Source of the DNA: Flaccisagitta enflata | Lineage: Eukaryota > Chaetognatha > Sagittoidea > Aphragmophora | Length of the DNA: 64,000 nt | Direction of reading: 5' to 3' | Assembly: GCA_965153355.1 (NCBI GenBank) | Contig: OZ231128.1 | Span: 44,268,001 to 44,332,000 of the forward strand | Shown here: piece after piece, positions 11,670 to 24,563 of the stretch | Layout: every line of letters starts with the position of its first letter | Numbering within the stretch: position 1 is the first letter of the stretch | Notes under the pieces: generated by a model | Told to the model about the DNA's origin: nothing | The model's database searches: none | Seen by the model: only the letters and a program-made list of their open reading frames with translations | Position numbers and translations under genes: made by a program

Positions 11670-11785
11670 CAGTGGAACCTCGCAAGAGCGCACCCGCTAA
11701 TAAGGCATGCTCGCTAATAAGGCATAAGATCTGCTGTCCCATTGATAATTTTGTCGTTAACGTGCACTCAAGTGAAGCTCAACTG
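11670..11785. mobile_element. TA-flanked miniature element, pogo/Tigger-like
   Basis: Starts CAGTGGAACCTCGC and ends GAAGCTCAACTG, with TA on both sides. CAGTKGAACCTC ends and TA target duplication are typical of pogo-like elements. At 116 bp it is non-autonomous. The upstream stretch 11302-11669 is unique, with no gene. Confidence 0.6.
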
Positions 11786-11852
11786 TATAGTTAACAACAA
11801 GGCTAACATGTGCATCTTGCTGTTTGATAACACGAATATATGAGTGGAAGAA

Positions 11853-11991
11853 CGAATGAATGAATGAATGAATGAATGAATGAATGAATGATTGAATGAA
11901 TGAAAGAATGAATGAATGAATGAATGAATGAATGAATGAATGAATGAATAAATGAATGAATGAATGAATGAATGAATGAATGAATGAATGA
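11853..11991. repeat. (GAAT)n microsatellite
   Basis: About 34 GAAT units with three variants. Weak 20-30 bp repeats of a TTGAGGCC theme follow to 12130. Unique sequence with no supported gene continues to 12548. Confidence 0.95.
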
Positions 11992-12549
11992 GCCTTGAGG
12001 CCAAAAACCCGGCCTTGAGTCAAATTCTAACTTTTGAGGCTGGAGTCTCTTACCTCGGCCTCGAGACCAAAATTTCAGCTTCAAAGCCCAACTTTCAACT
12101 TCAGCTCAGGCTTCTTATCAAAATTTAAGCTCCTTGATCTCAACTCCAAGGCTTGAATCGACAATGCGCTTAGGTAGTCCGCCATTTCGGGCCTCCACCA
12201 TTCTTAGTCTCACTAACTCGCCCCGGTAACTGCATCTGGTTCCGTTCTTCATCTTTTTCCATCAACTTTGATCAGACCCACGCCCCTTCCCTCCCCCCCC
12301 CCCACAACTTCGAACGAGTCAAGTCCCCCTTTCATGTCCCTTCATTTCCATTCTCTTCAATCAGCTTCCATTGTCTGAAAATCAGCTGCCATTGTCTGAA
12401 AACCAGCTTTCACGAGTCCGATGTAATTTCATATTCGGTCGTTGGATTCATCTCGAATTCTACAGCAGTTAATGAAATCAATATCATGGCAAAGGGAACG
12501 GTGTGCGCTTGCGGTGGCGTATTTTACTACTTGCGTTCGATAGTAGATA

Positions 12550-13320
12550 CAGTATGTTTTTTTCCGTTTGGAATATTGTATGACGACATAGCTTCAAAAG
12601 TTTTAAAAATAATTGAATTCTGTAAAAAGTTCCTGAAAGAGATGGGAAATGCATTTTATGATGTGAAACTCAAGGGATTTTTTTACAAAAGATTGATCCT
12701 TGAATATTTACAGAACTAGATGTCACTGCATGTCCAAATTGTTTCTTTGCAAAAAATTGTGAATTGGACTGTTTCTCTTTAAATCGCTCTCATTTCTAAA
12801 CGGTTTGAGCTACTGACACCAGATTGGGCTCAAATGGAAGGTATTTTGAAGGAGTTTTTGGGACGACCTGAGTTGAAATGCTCATTTCATATCTGAGATG
12901 GTTTAGTGACCTTTGAATCAAATCCTGATCAAAATTTCAATTGAGAAATCACTTGCCTTCATGCCTAATGTAAAATAACACCAAAGAAAAGTTTCCCTCT
13001 TTGTATTTCTTAAAATTACTGCAAATTAGCTTTAATTTGGGACCAATCTGGTATTTTTAGCTTAATCCGTTTAGAAATGACAGCAATTTAAAGAAAATCT
13101 GTTCAGCAAGAAATTTTAAAAAATGGTGATTTCGGCTGATTTTGATCAACATTTCTTCACCAGTCAAATGGTTCAGATTTTTGTAAAAAAGTCCTGCGAA
13201 TTTCACATCATAAAATGCATTTCCAATATCCTCCAGGAACTTTTTTTCAGAATTCAATTATCTCTAAAACTCTAGGAGTTACATCGTCATAGAATATTCC
13301 AAACGAGAAAAAACATACTG
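12550..13320. mobile_element. TA-flanked fold-back element, Tc1/mariner-like ends
   Basis: Ends CAGTATGTTTTTTTCCGTTT and its inverse AAACGAGAAAAAACATACTG are flanked by TA. Inverted similarity continues far inwards (AATGCATTTTATGATGTGAA on one side, the reverse complement near 13200). Frames on the two strands mirror one another (GNAFYDVK in both), which is the palindrome and not two genes. No transposase. Confidence 0.8.
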
Positions 13321-13588
13321 TATATAAATATAATCATTTTCAACAGCGTAGATTGAGCTTCATGACTCATTGATGCTTTCTCCTTGATTTCTACTATAGA
13401 ATGTTTAAAATTGACGCTTTTTCATACAGTGCTGTTGATTAAAAAGCCTTAAAAAAGTTGTATTCGGTAATGCTATAACATTTGAATGTGCAGTCGTAAG
13501 TGAGAATACATTCTAATCCTCCTTTCCATACATTTTAATTCTTTGCGTCTGTCTGTTTGTTTGTTTGTTTGTCCGTCCGTCTATCTGT

Positions 13589-13704
<116 letters not shown>

Positions 13705-13993
13705 GTCTGTCTCTCACTATTCCTCACTGTTCCATGCGCTCATCTTCCCCTGGGCTCGTTTGTCACCGTGAGGCTCATTCATCTTCTTCTTCTTCTTTCC
13801 CCGTTCATTATTTGACTTAATAGCTTTGGCTACCTCGCGTGAGGCTCCACTTTCAAACAATTTAAAAAAACACTAAGAACGTTGCATTGAAAAGCGACTC
13901 AATGAATATTGCTTTTGGCTCGATGAATAAACCACTGAGGCAATATCTCCGTCTCTTGTCTCTTTGAATGTTTATTTACTTTTCATTTTTAAA

Positions 13994-14106
<113 letters not shown>

Positions 14107-14204
14107 CGTTATCATCCCATATCTTACCCGATTATTGTTTAAAAGCTTTTGTGTTCTAATGAAGATAAGATTTTTCTTTTTGGCAGCAAGACATTGTCTT
14201 TCCT

Positions 14205-14372
14205 CTCCCCCCCCCCCAAACACACATGCATATCTAAAACACTTGTTTTTCCACTTTTTGTCTCGATCACTATGAACCAACGGACGGACGGACGGACCGA
14301 CCGACCGACCGACAGACCAACGGACGAACGGACCGACCAACAAAGATCTTTATAGAGTTGGGTGTCCACATT
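14205..14372 (+). repeat. GGAC-rich dispersed repeat, left-truncated copy
   Basis: Keeps the interior CTTGTTTTTCCACTTTTTGT shared with 47291-47538, then GGAC/GACC units and a damaged right end TTATAGAGTTGGGTGTCCAC. Confidence 0.7.
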
Positions 14373-14808
14373 TAACAATTGCAAATCATATTCTTATTTG
14401 AAGATGTGAAAATAAAAAATTTATAAAGCAATGGGAGTCCCATTATGGGACACGCTACTGCTGGAGTTTCTGCGGCAAATACATTCAAACGAACATGAAT
14501 TAACAGGTTCGCTTTATGAATTCCTCCTTTTTTTTTTTTTTTTTTTTTTGTCATGGCTGTAATGGGATGTTCTTGTGACAAAACAAAGCGTAATCTTCTC
14601 ATGCAATTTTGTTTGCCTGTTTTTGGTTTTCTGTCACCCCATGTGACTGACCCATGTGTCTGTGTTGTTTTCTACCCGACCGTCGTCTTGACCATCCATT
14701 TGTACGTGTGTCCGTTCATCTTCCTATCTGATTGCCTGTCTCTCTGTGTCCTTTTGTTTTCGTCTGTCTCTTTGTCTGTCTGGATGTATTTCTGTTAAAA
14801 ATTTTTTT

Positions 14809-15170
<362 letters not shown>

Positions 15171-15244
15171 GCCTCATTTAATCGTTGTTCCGGTAGGCTA
15201 GTGCTAAGCCATGGATGATCCTCCGTTTCCTTTGGTCTTCCAAT

Positions 15245-15518
15245 GAGCGTGTTTCTAGTGAAGATGAAAATCGCGTTTCTTCCCATTGAACGCATTAACA
15301 GCGTGAAAATATATTCAAGAATTTCAACTGTCCCATGAGGGAGTGAGCAAAGTGAGTGAGCGAGCCAGTGAATGGAGCAAGTGAGCAAAGCGAGTGGAGC
15401 AAAGCGAGTGGAGCAAAGCGGAGCGCTGCGGAGCGAGTGAGCGGTGCGAGCGAACAAACGTAGCGAGCGACCAAGTGGCCCGTTAAAAACGCGATTGTCT
15501 GTGACTAGAAACCCGCCC
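15245..15518. mobile_element. Small inverted-repeat element (GCGTGTTTCT family, copy 2)
   Basis: Ends GAGCGTGTTTCTAGTGAAGA and GTGACTAGAAACCCGCCC, with inner AATCGCGTTT and its inverse. The interior again contains GAGCGAGTGGAGC units and GAGCGGTGCGAGCGAAC, shared with 8107-8366. CCAATG occurs at both ends (15240 and 15517), possibly a target duplication. Confidence 0.65.
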
Positions 15519-15669
15519 AATGTTGGGAAGGCAGAGCAAGACAAACGACCCAATTATGGACTCAACATTGAAAAAAATAATCAGGAAAATGTGAGATTCA
15601 CGGCAGAAATGCCGACGGTAAATGCGCACGCATTAGCCTTCATGTGCTTGTGGGTGTGTACATGTGTGT

Positions 15670-15687
15670 GTGCACAGTGTGTGTGCA

Positions 15688-15784
<97 letters not shown>

Positions 15785-15862
15785 TGTGTCTGTGTCTCTG
15801 TGTGTGTCTGTGTCTTTGTGTGTGTCTGTGTGTGTGTCTGTGTGTGTGTGTGTCTGTGTCTC
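15670..15862. repeat. (GT)n with GTCTGT variants
   Basis: About 190 bp of GT passing into TGTGTC variants. Confidence 0.97.
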
Positions 15863-15923
15863 GATTTCTCATGATCATCAATTGGAAAAGAATTACAGCA
15901 TTGGCGATCGAGCAAAATTGATA

Positions 15924-16092
15924 CAGTTGAATATCGCTCCAACGAATTTCAAAAGATCAATAATTTCTATCTGTTAAGGGCGGAATTCTGTTAAAACCAA
16001 CACAGGACATAGAAAAAAATAAACTCAAGAGACCAAGAATTAGTATATGTTATAGGCGGAATTACGTTAAAAGCGGGAGTGGGGTTCAGCTG
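15924..16092. mobile_element. TA-flanked pogo-like miniature element, diverged
   Basis: Starts CAGTTGAATATCGCTCC and ends GTGGGGTTCAGCTG, both next to TA; the interior contains two GGCGGAATTCTGTTAAA-like parts. Confidence 0.45.
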
Positions 16093-16235
16093 TAGTCGTG
16101 ATCAAAAGACTGGCAGATTAGTTACAGTCAATATGTTTTATTCGAGAGGAGAACCAAAAAAGGAATCATGGTGTCTTAACCGCAATTTTTCAAACAGAAA
16201 GGTGGATAACGGCAAGAGAAGAAAGAGAATAAGAA

Positions 16236-16376
16236 ACAAGGCCGGATACACGGCACCCCACTCGCGGAGGGTTGGGCAAAATAAGTAATACAAAAACTGC
16301 TCGTAATTCAAAAATATGGCCGACGGACGGACTGACCGACACGGTAAGGTGTAGAGTCGCGTGTCCGCGACTAAAA
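16236..16376 (+). repeat. GGAC-rich dispersed repeat, short copy
   Basis: Left end ACAAGGCCGGATACACGGCA, right end GAGTCGCGTGTCCGCGACTA, with a shortened GGAC middle. The left inner motif ACTCGCGGA partly matches the right arm TCCGCGACT. Confidence 0.8.
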
Positions 16377-16489
16377 CCATACCAAAACGACAAATTCATG
16401 CATAAAGTGAGAAAGGATTATGGCAACCAAGGAATCAAAATCAGACGTCATAGACCAACACTTTGACCAGACAAATGAATGCGAAGTTG

Positions 16490-16600
16490 AACAAGGTCAA
16501 GTAGGCCAAAAGACAAGCCGGTCAAACGTTAGCGTGACGGACCTACAGACCAACCGACTGACAAACACGGATATAGAGGTGCGTTGTCACGCCTAAAAAT
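16490..16600 (+). repeat. GGAC-rich dispersed repeat, diverged copy
   Basis: Left ACAAGGTCAAGTAGGCCAAA, right GTGCGTTGTCACGCCTAAAA. Unique AT-rich sequence without a gene follows to 17290. Confidence 0.6.
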
Positions 16601-17303
16601 AAAATGTATTTTTGCTTCTTCCAGACGTTTCATTATTCTTTATGACAAACACACGATGGGGTGAACCTACGTAAAATCGATGCTTGTTGGTATGTCATGG
16701 TGCATGGGAACAGGAAATTTTGGTTTCATTTTTTTTTCTTGTTTAAAATATATTTATAATCAAAAAATGTCATTGGGATCCTTGTTAAGTCACAATCTTT
16801 TTTGATGTAATGTATGAGGTGTTTTAACAATGTTTTTAAACCCAGATTATTGTCTATGGATTTATAATGATTGGAAATAAGAATTGAATGATTGAATTTC
16901 TTTAAGATATGATAAACAAAATTTCAAAAAAACTGTTTGGTGAAATTATAATAATGCTTCAGTGAGGAGATATAATTTCACCTTAAAGACTGAGATGACA
17001 AAATATGTTTAATGAAATTCCGCCTACAACTGATACTTTTCTTCGTCCCCTCAATCTGTTTTATTTCCTATTTTGGCAAAAACGGAATTCTGTTTACAAT
17101 GGATAACATTTGTTAATCCCCTGAAAAAGGTTAAAACGGGATTTAACTGTGCTGTGTTGCCGCGGCTGGACATATGTGACACGTCTACCAGCCATTGTGA
17201 CATGTAAGTGTAACTCACATCGTCAAGGGCTAATGATCTAAGCTAGCACAGGGCATAGCGATCCGATTTCTATTCAATTATCTCATAGCTCACAAAAGCC
17301 GGC

Positions 17304-20300
17304 ATGGGTGGAAAGGGGTGGTTTGGGGGTGCTGGAGTTGAGATAGGTAATTATACTTGATAGGTGGTGATTTAAAGCAACTGTGTGGGTGGAAAGGGGT
17401 GGTTTGGGGGTGCTGGAGTTGAGATAGGTAATTATACTTGATAGGTGGTGATTTAAAGCAACTGTGTGGGTGGAAAGGGGTGGTTTGGGGGTGCTGGAGT
17501 TGAGATAGGTAATTATACTTGATAGGTGGTGATTTAAAGCAACTGTGTGGGTGGAAAGGGGTGGTTTGGGGGTGCTGGAGTTGAGATAGGTAATTATACT
17601 TGATAGGTGGTGATTTAAAGCAACTGTGGTGGGTGGAAAGGGTGTTTTAGAGGTGCTGGAGTTGAATAGGTAATTATACTTGATAGGTGGTGATTTAAAG
17701 CAACTGTGTGGGTGGAAAGGGGTGGTTTGGGGGTGCTGGAGTTGAGATAGGTAATTATACTTGATAGGTGGTGATTTAAAGCAACTGTGTGGGTGGAAAA
17801 GGGGTGGTTTGGGGGTGCTGGAGTTGAGATAGGTAATTATACTTGATAGGTGGTGATTTAAAGCAACTGTGTGGGTGGAAAAAGGGTGGTTTTGGGGTGC
17901 TGGAGTCAGAATGAAGTAATTATACTTGATAGGTGGTGATTTAAAGCAACTGTGTGGGTGGAAAGGGGTGGTTTGGGGGTACTGGAGTTGAGATAGGTGA
18001 TTATACTTGATAGGTGGTGATTTAGAGCAACTGTGTGGGTTTGGAAAGCTGGAGTGGTTTGGTGGGTGCTGGTTAGTTGAGGATGGAAGGTAATTGGATG
18101 GACTTGATATACTTGGTGATTTAAAGCAACTGTGTAGGGATTGGAGGTGTGAAACTGTGTGGGTGGTGGTTTGGGGGTGCTGGAGTTGAGATAGGTAATT
18201 ATACTTGATAGGTGGTGATTTAAAGCAACTGTGTGGGTGGAAAGGGGTGGTTTGGGGTGCTGGAGTTGAGATAGGTAATTATACTTGATAGGTGGTGATT
18301 TAAAGCAACTGTGTGGGTGGAAAAAGGGTGGTTTGGGGGTGCTGGAGTTGAGATAGGTAATTATGCTTGATGGTGGTGATTAACTAACTGTATAGGTGGT
18401 GGTTTAGGGGTGCTGGGTGAGATGGTAATTATAATTGATAGGTGGTGATTTAACAACGCTATTCTAAGAGTGGAAAAAGGAGTGATTCCCAGGGTCTTTG
18501 GAAGTTAGAGATAGGTAATTATACTTGATAGGTGGTGAGATTTAACAACATGTGGGTGAAAAGGGGTGGTTTGGGGGTGCTGGAGTTGAATAGGTAATTA
18601 TGTACTTGATGAGTTGGTGATTTAAAGCATATGTGTAGGTGAAGAGGTGGTTCCCTTAGGGGTGCTGGAGTTGAGATAGGTAATTATACTTGATGAGGTG
18701 GTGATTTAAAGCAACTGTGTGGATGGAAAAAGGTGGTTAAGAGGTGCTGGAGGTGGGATAAGTAATTATACTTGATAGGTGGTGATTTAAAAAGCAACCT
18801 GTGTGGGTGGAAGGGTAGTTTGGGGTGCTGAGTTGAATGAAATAATTATACTTATTAGGTGGTGATTTAAAGCAACTGTGTGGGTGGAAAAGGTGGTTTG
18901 GGGTGCTGGGTTAAGGATAAGTGATGCTACTTACGATGGTGGTAAGTTTAAAAGCAACTGTCTGTGGAGTGGAAAGGGGTGGTTTAGAAATTACTGGAGG
19001 AGTTGAGATGAAGTGATATACTTGATGGTGTTGATTTAAAGCAACTATTGTATTAGGTGGAAAAGAAATGGGTGGTTTGGGGGTGCTGGAGTTGAGATAG
19101 GTAATTATACTTGATAGGTGGTGATTTAAAGCAACTGTGTGGGTGGAAAGGGTGGTTTGGGGGTGCTGGAGTTGAGATAGGTAATTATACTTGATAGGTG
19201 GTGATTTAAAGCAACTGTGTGGGTGAAAAGGGGTGGTTTGGGGGTGCTGGAGTTGAGATAGGTAATTATACTTGATAGGTGGTGATTTAAAGCCAACTGT
19301 GAGTACTAGGGGTGGTTTAGGGGTGCTGGAGTTGAGATAGGTAATTATACTTGATAGGTGGTGATTTAAAGCAACTGTGTGGGTGGAAAGGGGTGGTTTG
19401 GGGGTGCTGGAGTTGAGATAGGTAATTATACTTGATAGGTGGTGATTTAAAGCAACTGTGTGGGTGGAAAGGGGTGGTTTGGGGGTGCTGGAGTTGAGAT
19501 AGGTAATTATAGTTGATAGGTGGTGATTTAAAGCAACTGTGTGGGTGGAAAGGGGTGGTTTGGGGGTGCTGGAGTTGAGATAGGTAATTATACTTGATAG
19601 GTGGTGATTTAAAGCAACTGTGTGGGTGGAAAGGGGGGGTTTGGGGGTGCTGGAGTTGAGATAGGTAATTATACTTGATAGGTGGTGATTTAAAGCAACT
19701 GTGTGGGTGGAAAGGGGTGGTTTGGGGGTGCTGGAGTTGAGATAGGTAATTATACTTGATAGGTGGTGATTTAAAGCAACTGTGTGGGTGGAAAGGGGTG
19801 GTTTGGGGGTGCTGGAGTTGAGATAGGTAATTATACTTGATAGGTGGTGATTTAAAGCAACTGTGTGGGTGGAAAGGGGTGTTTTGGGGGTGCTGGAGTT
19901 GAGATAGGTAATTATACTTGATAGGTGGTGATTTAAAGCAACTGTGTGGGTGGAAAGGGGTGGTTTGGGGGTGCTGGAGTTGAGATAGGTAATTATACTT
20001 GATAGGTGGTGATTTAAAGCAACTGTGTGGGTGGAAAGGGGTGGTTTGGGGGTGCTGGAGTTGAGATAGGTAATTATACTTGATAGGTGGTGATTTAGAG
20101 CAACTGTGTGGGTGGAAAGGGTTGGTTTGGGGGTGCTGGAGTTGAGATAGGTAATTATACTTGATAGGTGGTGATTTAAAGCAACTGTGTGGGTGGAAAG
20201 GGGTGGTTTGGGGGTGCTGGAGTTGAGATAGGTAATTATAATTGATAGGTGGTGATTTAAAGCAACTGTGTGGGTGGAAAGGGGTGGTTTGGGGGTGCTG

Positions 20301-20593
20301 GAGTTGAGATAGGTAATTATACTTGATAGGTGGTGATTTAAAGCAACTGTGTGGTGGAAAGGGGTGGTTTGGGGGTGCTGGAGTTGAGATAGGTAATTAT
20401 ACTTGATAGGTGGTGATTTAAAGCAACTGTGTGGGTGGAAAGGGGTGGTTTGGGGGTGCTGGAGTTGAGATAGGTAATTATACTTGATAGGTGGTGATTT
20501 AAAGCAACTGTGTGGGTGGAAAGGGGTGGTTTGGGGGTGCTGGAGTTGAGATAGGTAATTATACTTGATAGGTGGTGATTTAAAGCAACTGTG
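17304..20593. repeat. 81-bp minisatellite array, about 40 units
   Basis: The unit contains GGTGGGTGGAAAGGGGTGGT, TTGGGGGTGCTGGAGTTGAG, ATAGGTAATTATACTTGATA and GGTGGTGATTTAAAGCAACT. Spacing between units is 81 bp, a multiple of three, so the minus strand is open for 567 codons (18911-20614) with a repeating 27-residue peptide. I regard this as a by-product. Units at 17.3-17.85 and 19.07-20.59 kb are nearly identical. Those between carry many small indels, from true decay or poor assembly. It lies in the 14.1-kb intron between exons 24143-24286 and 9841-10024. Confidence 0.95.
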
Positions 20594-20803
20594 CGGCATA
20601 GGAGGCCGAGTCATGTGGCCTACTCATTCCTTTACTTCCAAGAGACCAAACCGAAATCCATGTTTCAACTTTCGCCTCTTGTCTCCTTTTGACGCCAAAA
20701 CTTCTCAAGAAGTTTTTTCCCCTCTTGTGCGATGTAGCCACTGGGATTGAGATAACGACATTGAGGGATTTTACCCTTTGTAAATGGCTTTAAAACTAGC
20801 ATC

Positions 20804-20923
20804 TAGGGATGTGGAAGCAGTCGATTTTCAAACCGCTTCCGCTTCCGCTTCAATTTACAGTTCAAATACTAGTAGCTATACCATCCTCCAAATTGGAAGC
20901 GGTCAGTCGCTTCCACATCCCTA
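20804..20923. mobile_element. 120-bp hAT-type miniature element with intact 8-bp target duplication
   Basis: Terminal inverted repeats TAGGGATGTGGAAGC and GCTTCCACATCCCTA. The flanking octamers CTAGCATC (20796-20803 and 20924-20931) are identical. Length, ends and 8-bp duplication fit a hAT MITE. Confidence 0.88.
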
Positions 20924-20931
20924 CTAGCATC

Positions 20932-21600
20932 TATACGATTTACTGAATCTTTTAAAGATTCATTAGGGCATTCGTTATTTCTTTTTTCGCCGCATTTCAT
21001 TGGATCCATTTCACTTCCAAATCATTTTCTTGTACTCATTTATGATAAAACTATTGCCTTGAACATCAATGCCTTATGAAAAATATAAAGAGAGGGTCGA
21101 ATGTTTCGCTACCAACTATCTAAAACCTTATACCACTTCCATCTTATCCTGAAAATAAAAAGATACAATAAACTTCATGATTCTGAACTTCATGAATCAT
21201 GCAGGCTAACACCTTTTTAAGGCTTTCCCAGCGGCATTCATTTTTACTCATGCACATTTTCTACCGCACCCCTTGGAAGTCACTTACCCGACTTTCATGA
21301 GCGATCCTTCGGAAAAATACAATAGTTTTTCAACGAATATAAGTAAAATTTGTGAATTTCTGTATTCTTATTCATCCATTCGTTCATTCAATTACGTCAT
21401 CAAAGGCAATCAGACAGAGAATTATAACGAGGTAATCAATTAGGTGACAACGAGACAAGGTAACAAAGAGACAAAGAGTAATAGGAAGATAAGACTAAAT
21501 GTGAGAAAAGATAAAAAAAAATGAGAAGAACCGGTAAAGGATTAAAAGGAAAAGAGCGTCTGTGGAAAGCAATGACACTTTTCCTGACGCCGGATGCTGT
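20932..21600. other. Unique AT-rich intron sequence
   Basis: No tandem repeat, splice-supported exon or element end recognised. Confidence 0.5.
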
Positions 21601-21604
21601 AAAT

Positions 21605-22345
21605 CTGCTTAAATACTTCGCCGCCACGGCTGCCTCTGCCTGCGCTGCATCCAACACTCCCCTCCCTCGCCATTGCCCCCACCGACGTTTCCTCCGCCTG
21701 CCTCGCCGATATCGCTGTTGCATCTGCCTGCGTTGCTTCCCTTGCCTCTACCCCCACCGACGTTTCCTCCGCCTGCCCTGCCGCCATCGCTGTTGCATCC
21801 ACCTGCACTACCTCCACCCTCTGCCCTCTCTGCTTCCACAGACATCACATTTACTCCGCCTGCCCTGACGCCATCTCTGTTGCATCTGCCTGCGATGCCT
21901 CCCTCGCCACTGCCCCCACCGACGTTTCCTCCGCCTGCCATGCCTCCATCGCTGTTGCATCTGCCTGCGTTGCTTCCCTCCCCTCCCACTGCCTCCACCT
22001 GCCCCGCCGCCAACGCTGCTGCATCCGCCTGCCCTGCCTCCACCAATGTTGCCTCCATCGAAGCTGCCTCTACTGTTAAAGCCTCTGCCTGCGCTGCCTT
22101 CAACTTTTGCCTACATACATTGCTGCTACCACCACTGATGTTACCTCCGCCCTCTCTGCTTCCACTGACATAATGAGAGACATTACCTCCGCCTGTGCTT
22201 CCTCCAACATTTTCCTCCATTGTTGTTACCTCCACCAATGTTGTCTCTGCCTGGCTGACTCCACTAATGGTGCTTCTACCACCACCTCCTCTGCTGACGT
22301 TGTCTTTGCCTGTGCTGCCACCACTAACGTTGCCCCCGTCTACTG
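21605..22345. repeat. GC-rich 75-81 bp minisatellite, open on both strands
   Basis: Imperfect units of GACGTTTCCTCCGCCTGCC, followed by CATCGCTGTTGCATCTGCCT and GCGTTGCTTCCC. Unit lengths are multiples of three, giving long open frames on both strands (209 codons on minus, 166 on plus). Composition is sharply more GC-rich than the surroundings. No splice sites or domains support a gene. Confidence 0.75.
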
Positions 22346-22742
22346 CTAAAAGCTGAAAAATCCTGAGTTTTTTTTACATTTAGGTCCAAATGGCTTTATT
22401 TCCATGAATTCATACTATACGACATTTCTTTTCTATGAGGGTCTTTCATGAAATGCGATGACACGCGAGAAGCCACCGATAGAACTTTTATGGCGACATT
22501 TAAAAAGTCGGTCGCGTTGTTGACTTTACTTAATATCGACGATTACGCAAACGGCATTTTTGGAAAAAAAGACATTTACTGCAAATCTCATGCGCACGGT
22601 GGGCTAGTTCTTGAAGGAAGTAAGGAGGAAGAATAAGATTTGTTAAATGGGTAGCGCAAAATAAAGTTTTGTTAACGTGAGACTCAGTTCTATAACGGAG
22701 TGTGGCATCTTGGACTTTCATGTATCTGAGCAAAAGTATGTA

Positions 22743-23162
22743 CAGTACGCTGGGAGCAAAGAAAACTTTGACTGGAGGATAAATTCTAAGGATCTTGATT
22801 TTATCTATTTCATAAAATATTCGACATCTATGTAATCGAAGCTTGTTCCTTGGAGTGAAAGTTTATGTTTTTTTCTCAAATTTCAACGCGTGATTTGAGT
22901 TTAATTGAGAATTTCTTTTTCAACATTCGAACCTATATCATACGATCCGGTAAAAATGTTAATTTGGTTCAAGAAAACATCATTTTTATCAGACTTTTTT
23001 CATGGTTGTTTACAGTTTTGCCAAAAATAACGTTAAAGATAGTCCGATCCAATTTTAAGTTTGAGATCTTTGATTCACTTAAATCTTTTCTTTCTACTAA
23101 ATCAAATCAAAATACTTTAGATTTGTCCTCCGATCAAAGTTGACATTTCTCCCAAACATAAT
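22743..23162. mobile_element. Diverged TA-flanked fold-back element related to 58852-59437
   Basis: Left end TACAGTACGCTGGGAGCAAA, then TTTGACTGGAGGATAAATTC. The inner part TGAGTGAAAGTTTATG- and TTTCAACGCGTGATTTGA-like sequence matches the other copy. The right end GTCCTCCGATCAAAGTTGAC is decayed. Confidence 0.6.
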
Positions 23163-23570
23163 ATGACAAAAAATGTAATGCCGTCTACAGATGCCTTTTC
23201 CATGGCGTGAATTTTCGTTATCGTCATCGTCACTTTATCAGACTTTTCGTTGTTGTCACAGTTCATGAAGAAGTCGTCAGCTTCGTCGTCGTTTTGATGT
23301 CTCTCTTCGCCACCAAAGTCTTTTGCGCCCACAGTTTTTATGGTTGGATCAAAACATGGGAGATGATATCTCGATATTTCTCATTCTTTGTGTTGTATGA
23401 ATATACAGCAAACATTGAAAACGATTCGGAAACTATTTGTCTACTCACGTAATTTTAGATCTATATCTTACCATTACCAAACTGAGTATCACTTTTACAA
23501 TCTGTTTTGTTTGTCATAGTGTGTCAGAAAATCATACATGAAAACAATCATATGCAAAATACTCTCTCTC
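23163..23570. other. Unique sequence, no supported gene
   Basis: Short frames on both strands overlap one another; no splice-site-bounded exon was found. Confidence 0.4.
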
Positions 23571-23571
23571 T

Positions 23572-23846
<275 letters not shown>

Positions 23847-23983
23847 TCAACTTTTTCCACTTCTGCATATTCCATTATATGATATTTCTATCTATCATTT
23901 GTTAATTGGACTTTACCTTTCCGGGGCAAAAACATACAAATGCAAATTGCAAGTGATTACCAGTGCAGTTGCATGCAGCGTCG

Positions 23984-24102
<119 letters not shown>

Positions 24103-24142
24103 TGGGTAAAAAAAATAATAATAATCAAATTCAAACTCATAC

Positions 24143-24286
24143 CTGAGAAAGCCACTTTGAAGCGATGTTGGGGTTATGGAAAAACTCCCACGTAATGTTG
24201 TCGGGCGGGACCTGAGGGTTGACCAGAATATCACAGGACACGTTGAACTGACCCTCCACTTCTCGGACGGTCTGCACGTCCGGACA
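24143..24286 (-). CDS. Ig-superfamily membrane protein, exon 5 in window (first half of Ig domain 3)
   Basis: Internal exon of 144 bp, phase 0 at both ends, 48 codons. Acceptor GAATTTGTTTTTAG, donor CAG/GTATGA. It begins at a cysteine (CPDVQTV), then [18 protein letters not shown] and DNITWEF, with the B-strand cysteine, the C-strand tryptophan and two possible N-glycosylation sites. Joined to exon 40034-40200 it gives KPKLK-CPDVQ, matching the KFDC-SSIQV linker of domain 2. This supports the join over a 15.7-kb intron. The intron after the donor becomes (GA)n within about 45 bases. It is the clearest domain-duplication partner of exon 45190-45393. Confidence 0.9.
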
Positions 24287-24563
24287 CTAAAAACAAATTC
24301 GTCGTCGTCATCGTCGTTGTCGTCGTCGTCGTTTTGGGAGAAAATTGGTGGTGATGCGGGGAAGAGGAGGAAATGGTGAGGGTGGGTTCGTTGGGAGAGG
24401 AGGTGTTTGACGGAGGTTCGATGGGGGTGCGGGCGAAGTGAGGTCGCCAAAAAGTCGCGTGCGAGATGGTGCAAGAAAGGAAGAGAAAAGTGAAAGAGAA
24501 CATGGAGAGATTGAAAAAGATGGTGAGGAGATATCAAGGATGAAGAAACGGAAGACGAGAACA

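Noticed and set aside
12486-12719. 77-codon plus frame similar to a minus frame at 13057-13257
   Set aside because: The similarity (GNAFYDVK in both) is produced by the palindrome of the fold-back element, not by two genes.
18911-20614. 567-codon minus-strand frame with 27-residue repeats
   Set aside because: It exists because the satellite unit is 81 bp. The unit is also recognisable where the frame is broken, and there is no signal peptide, splice context or domain.
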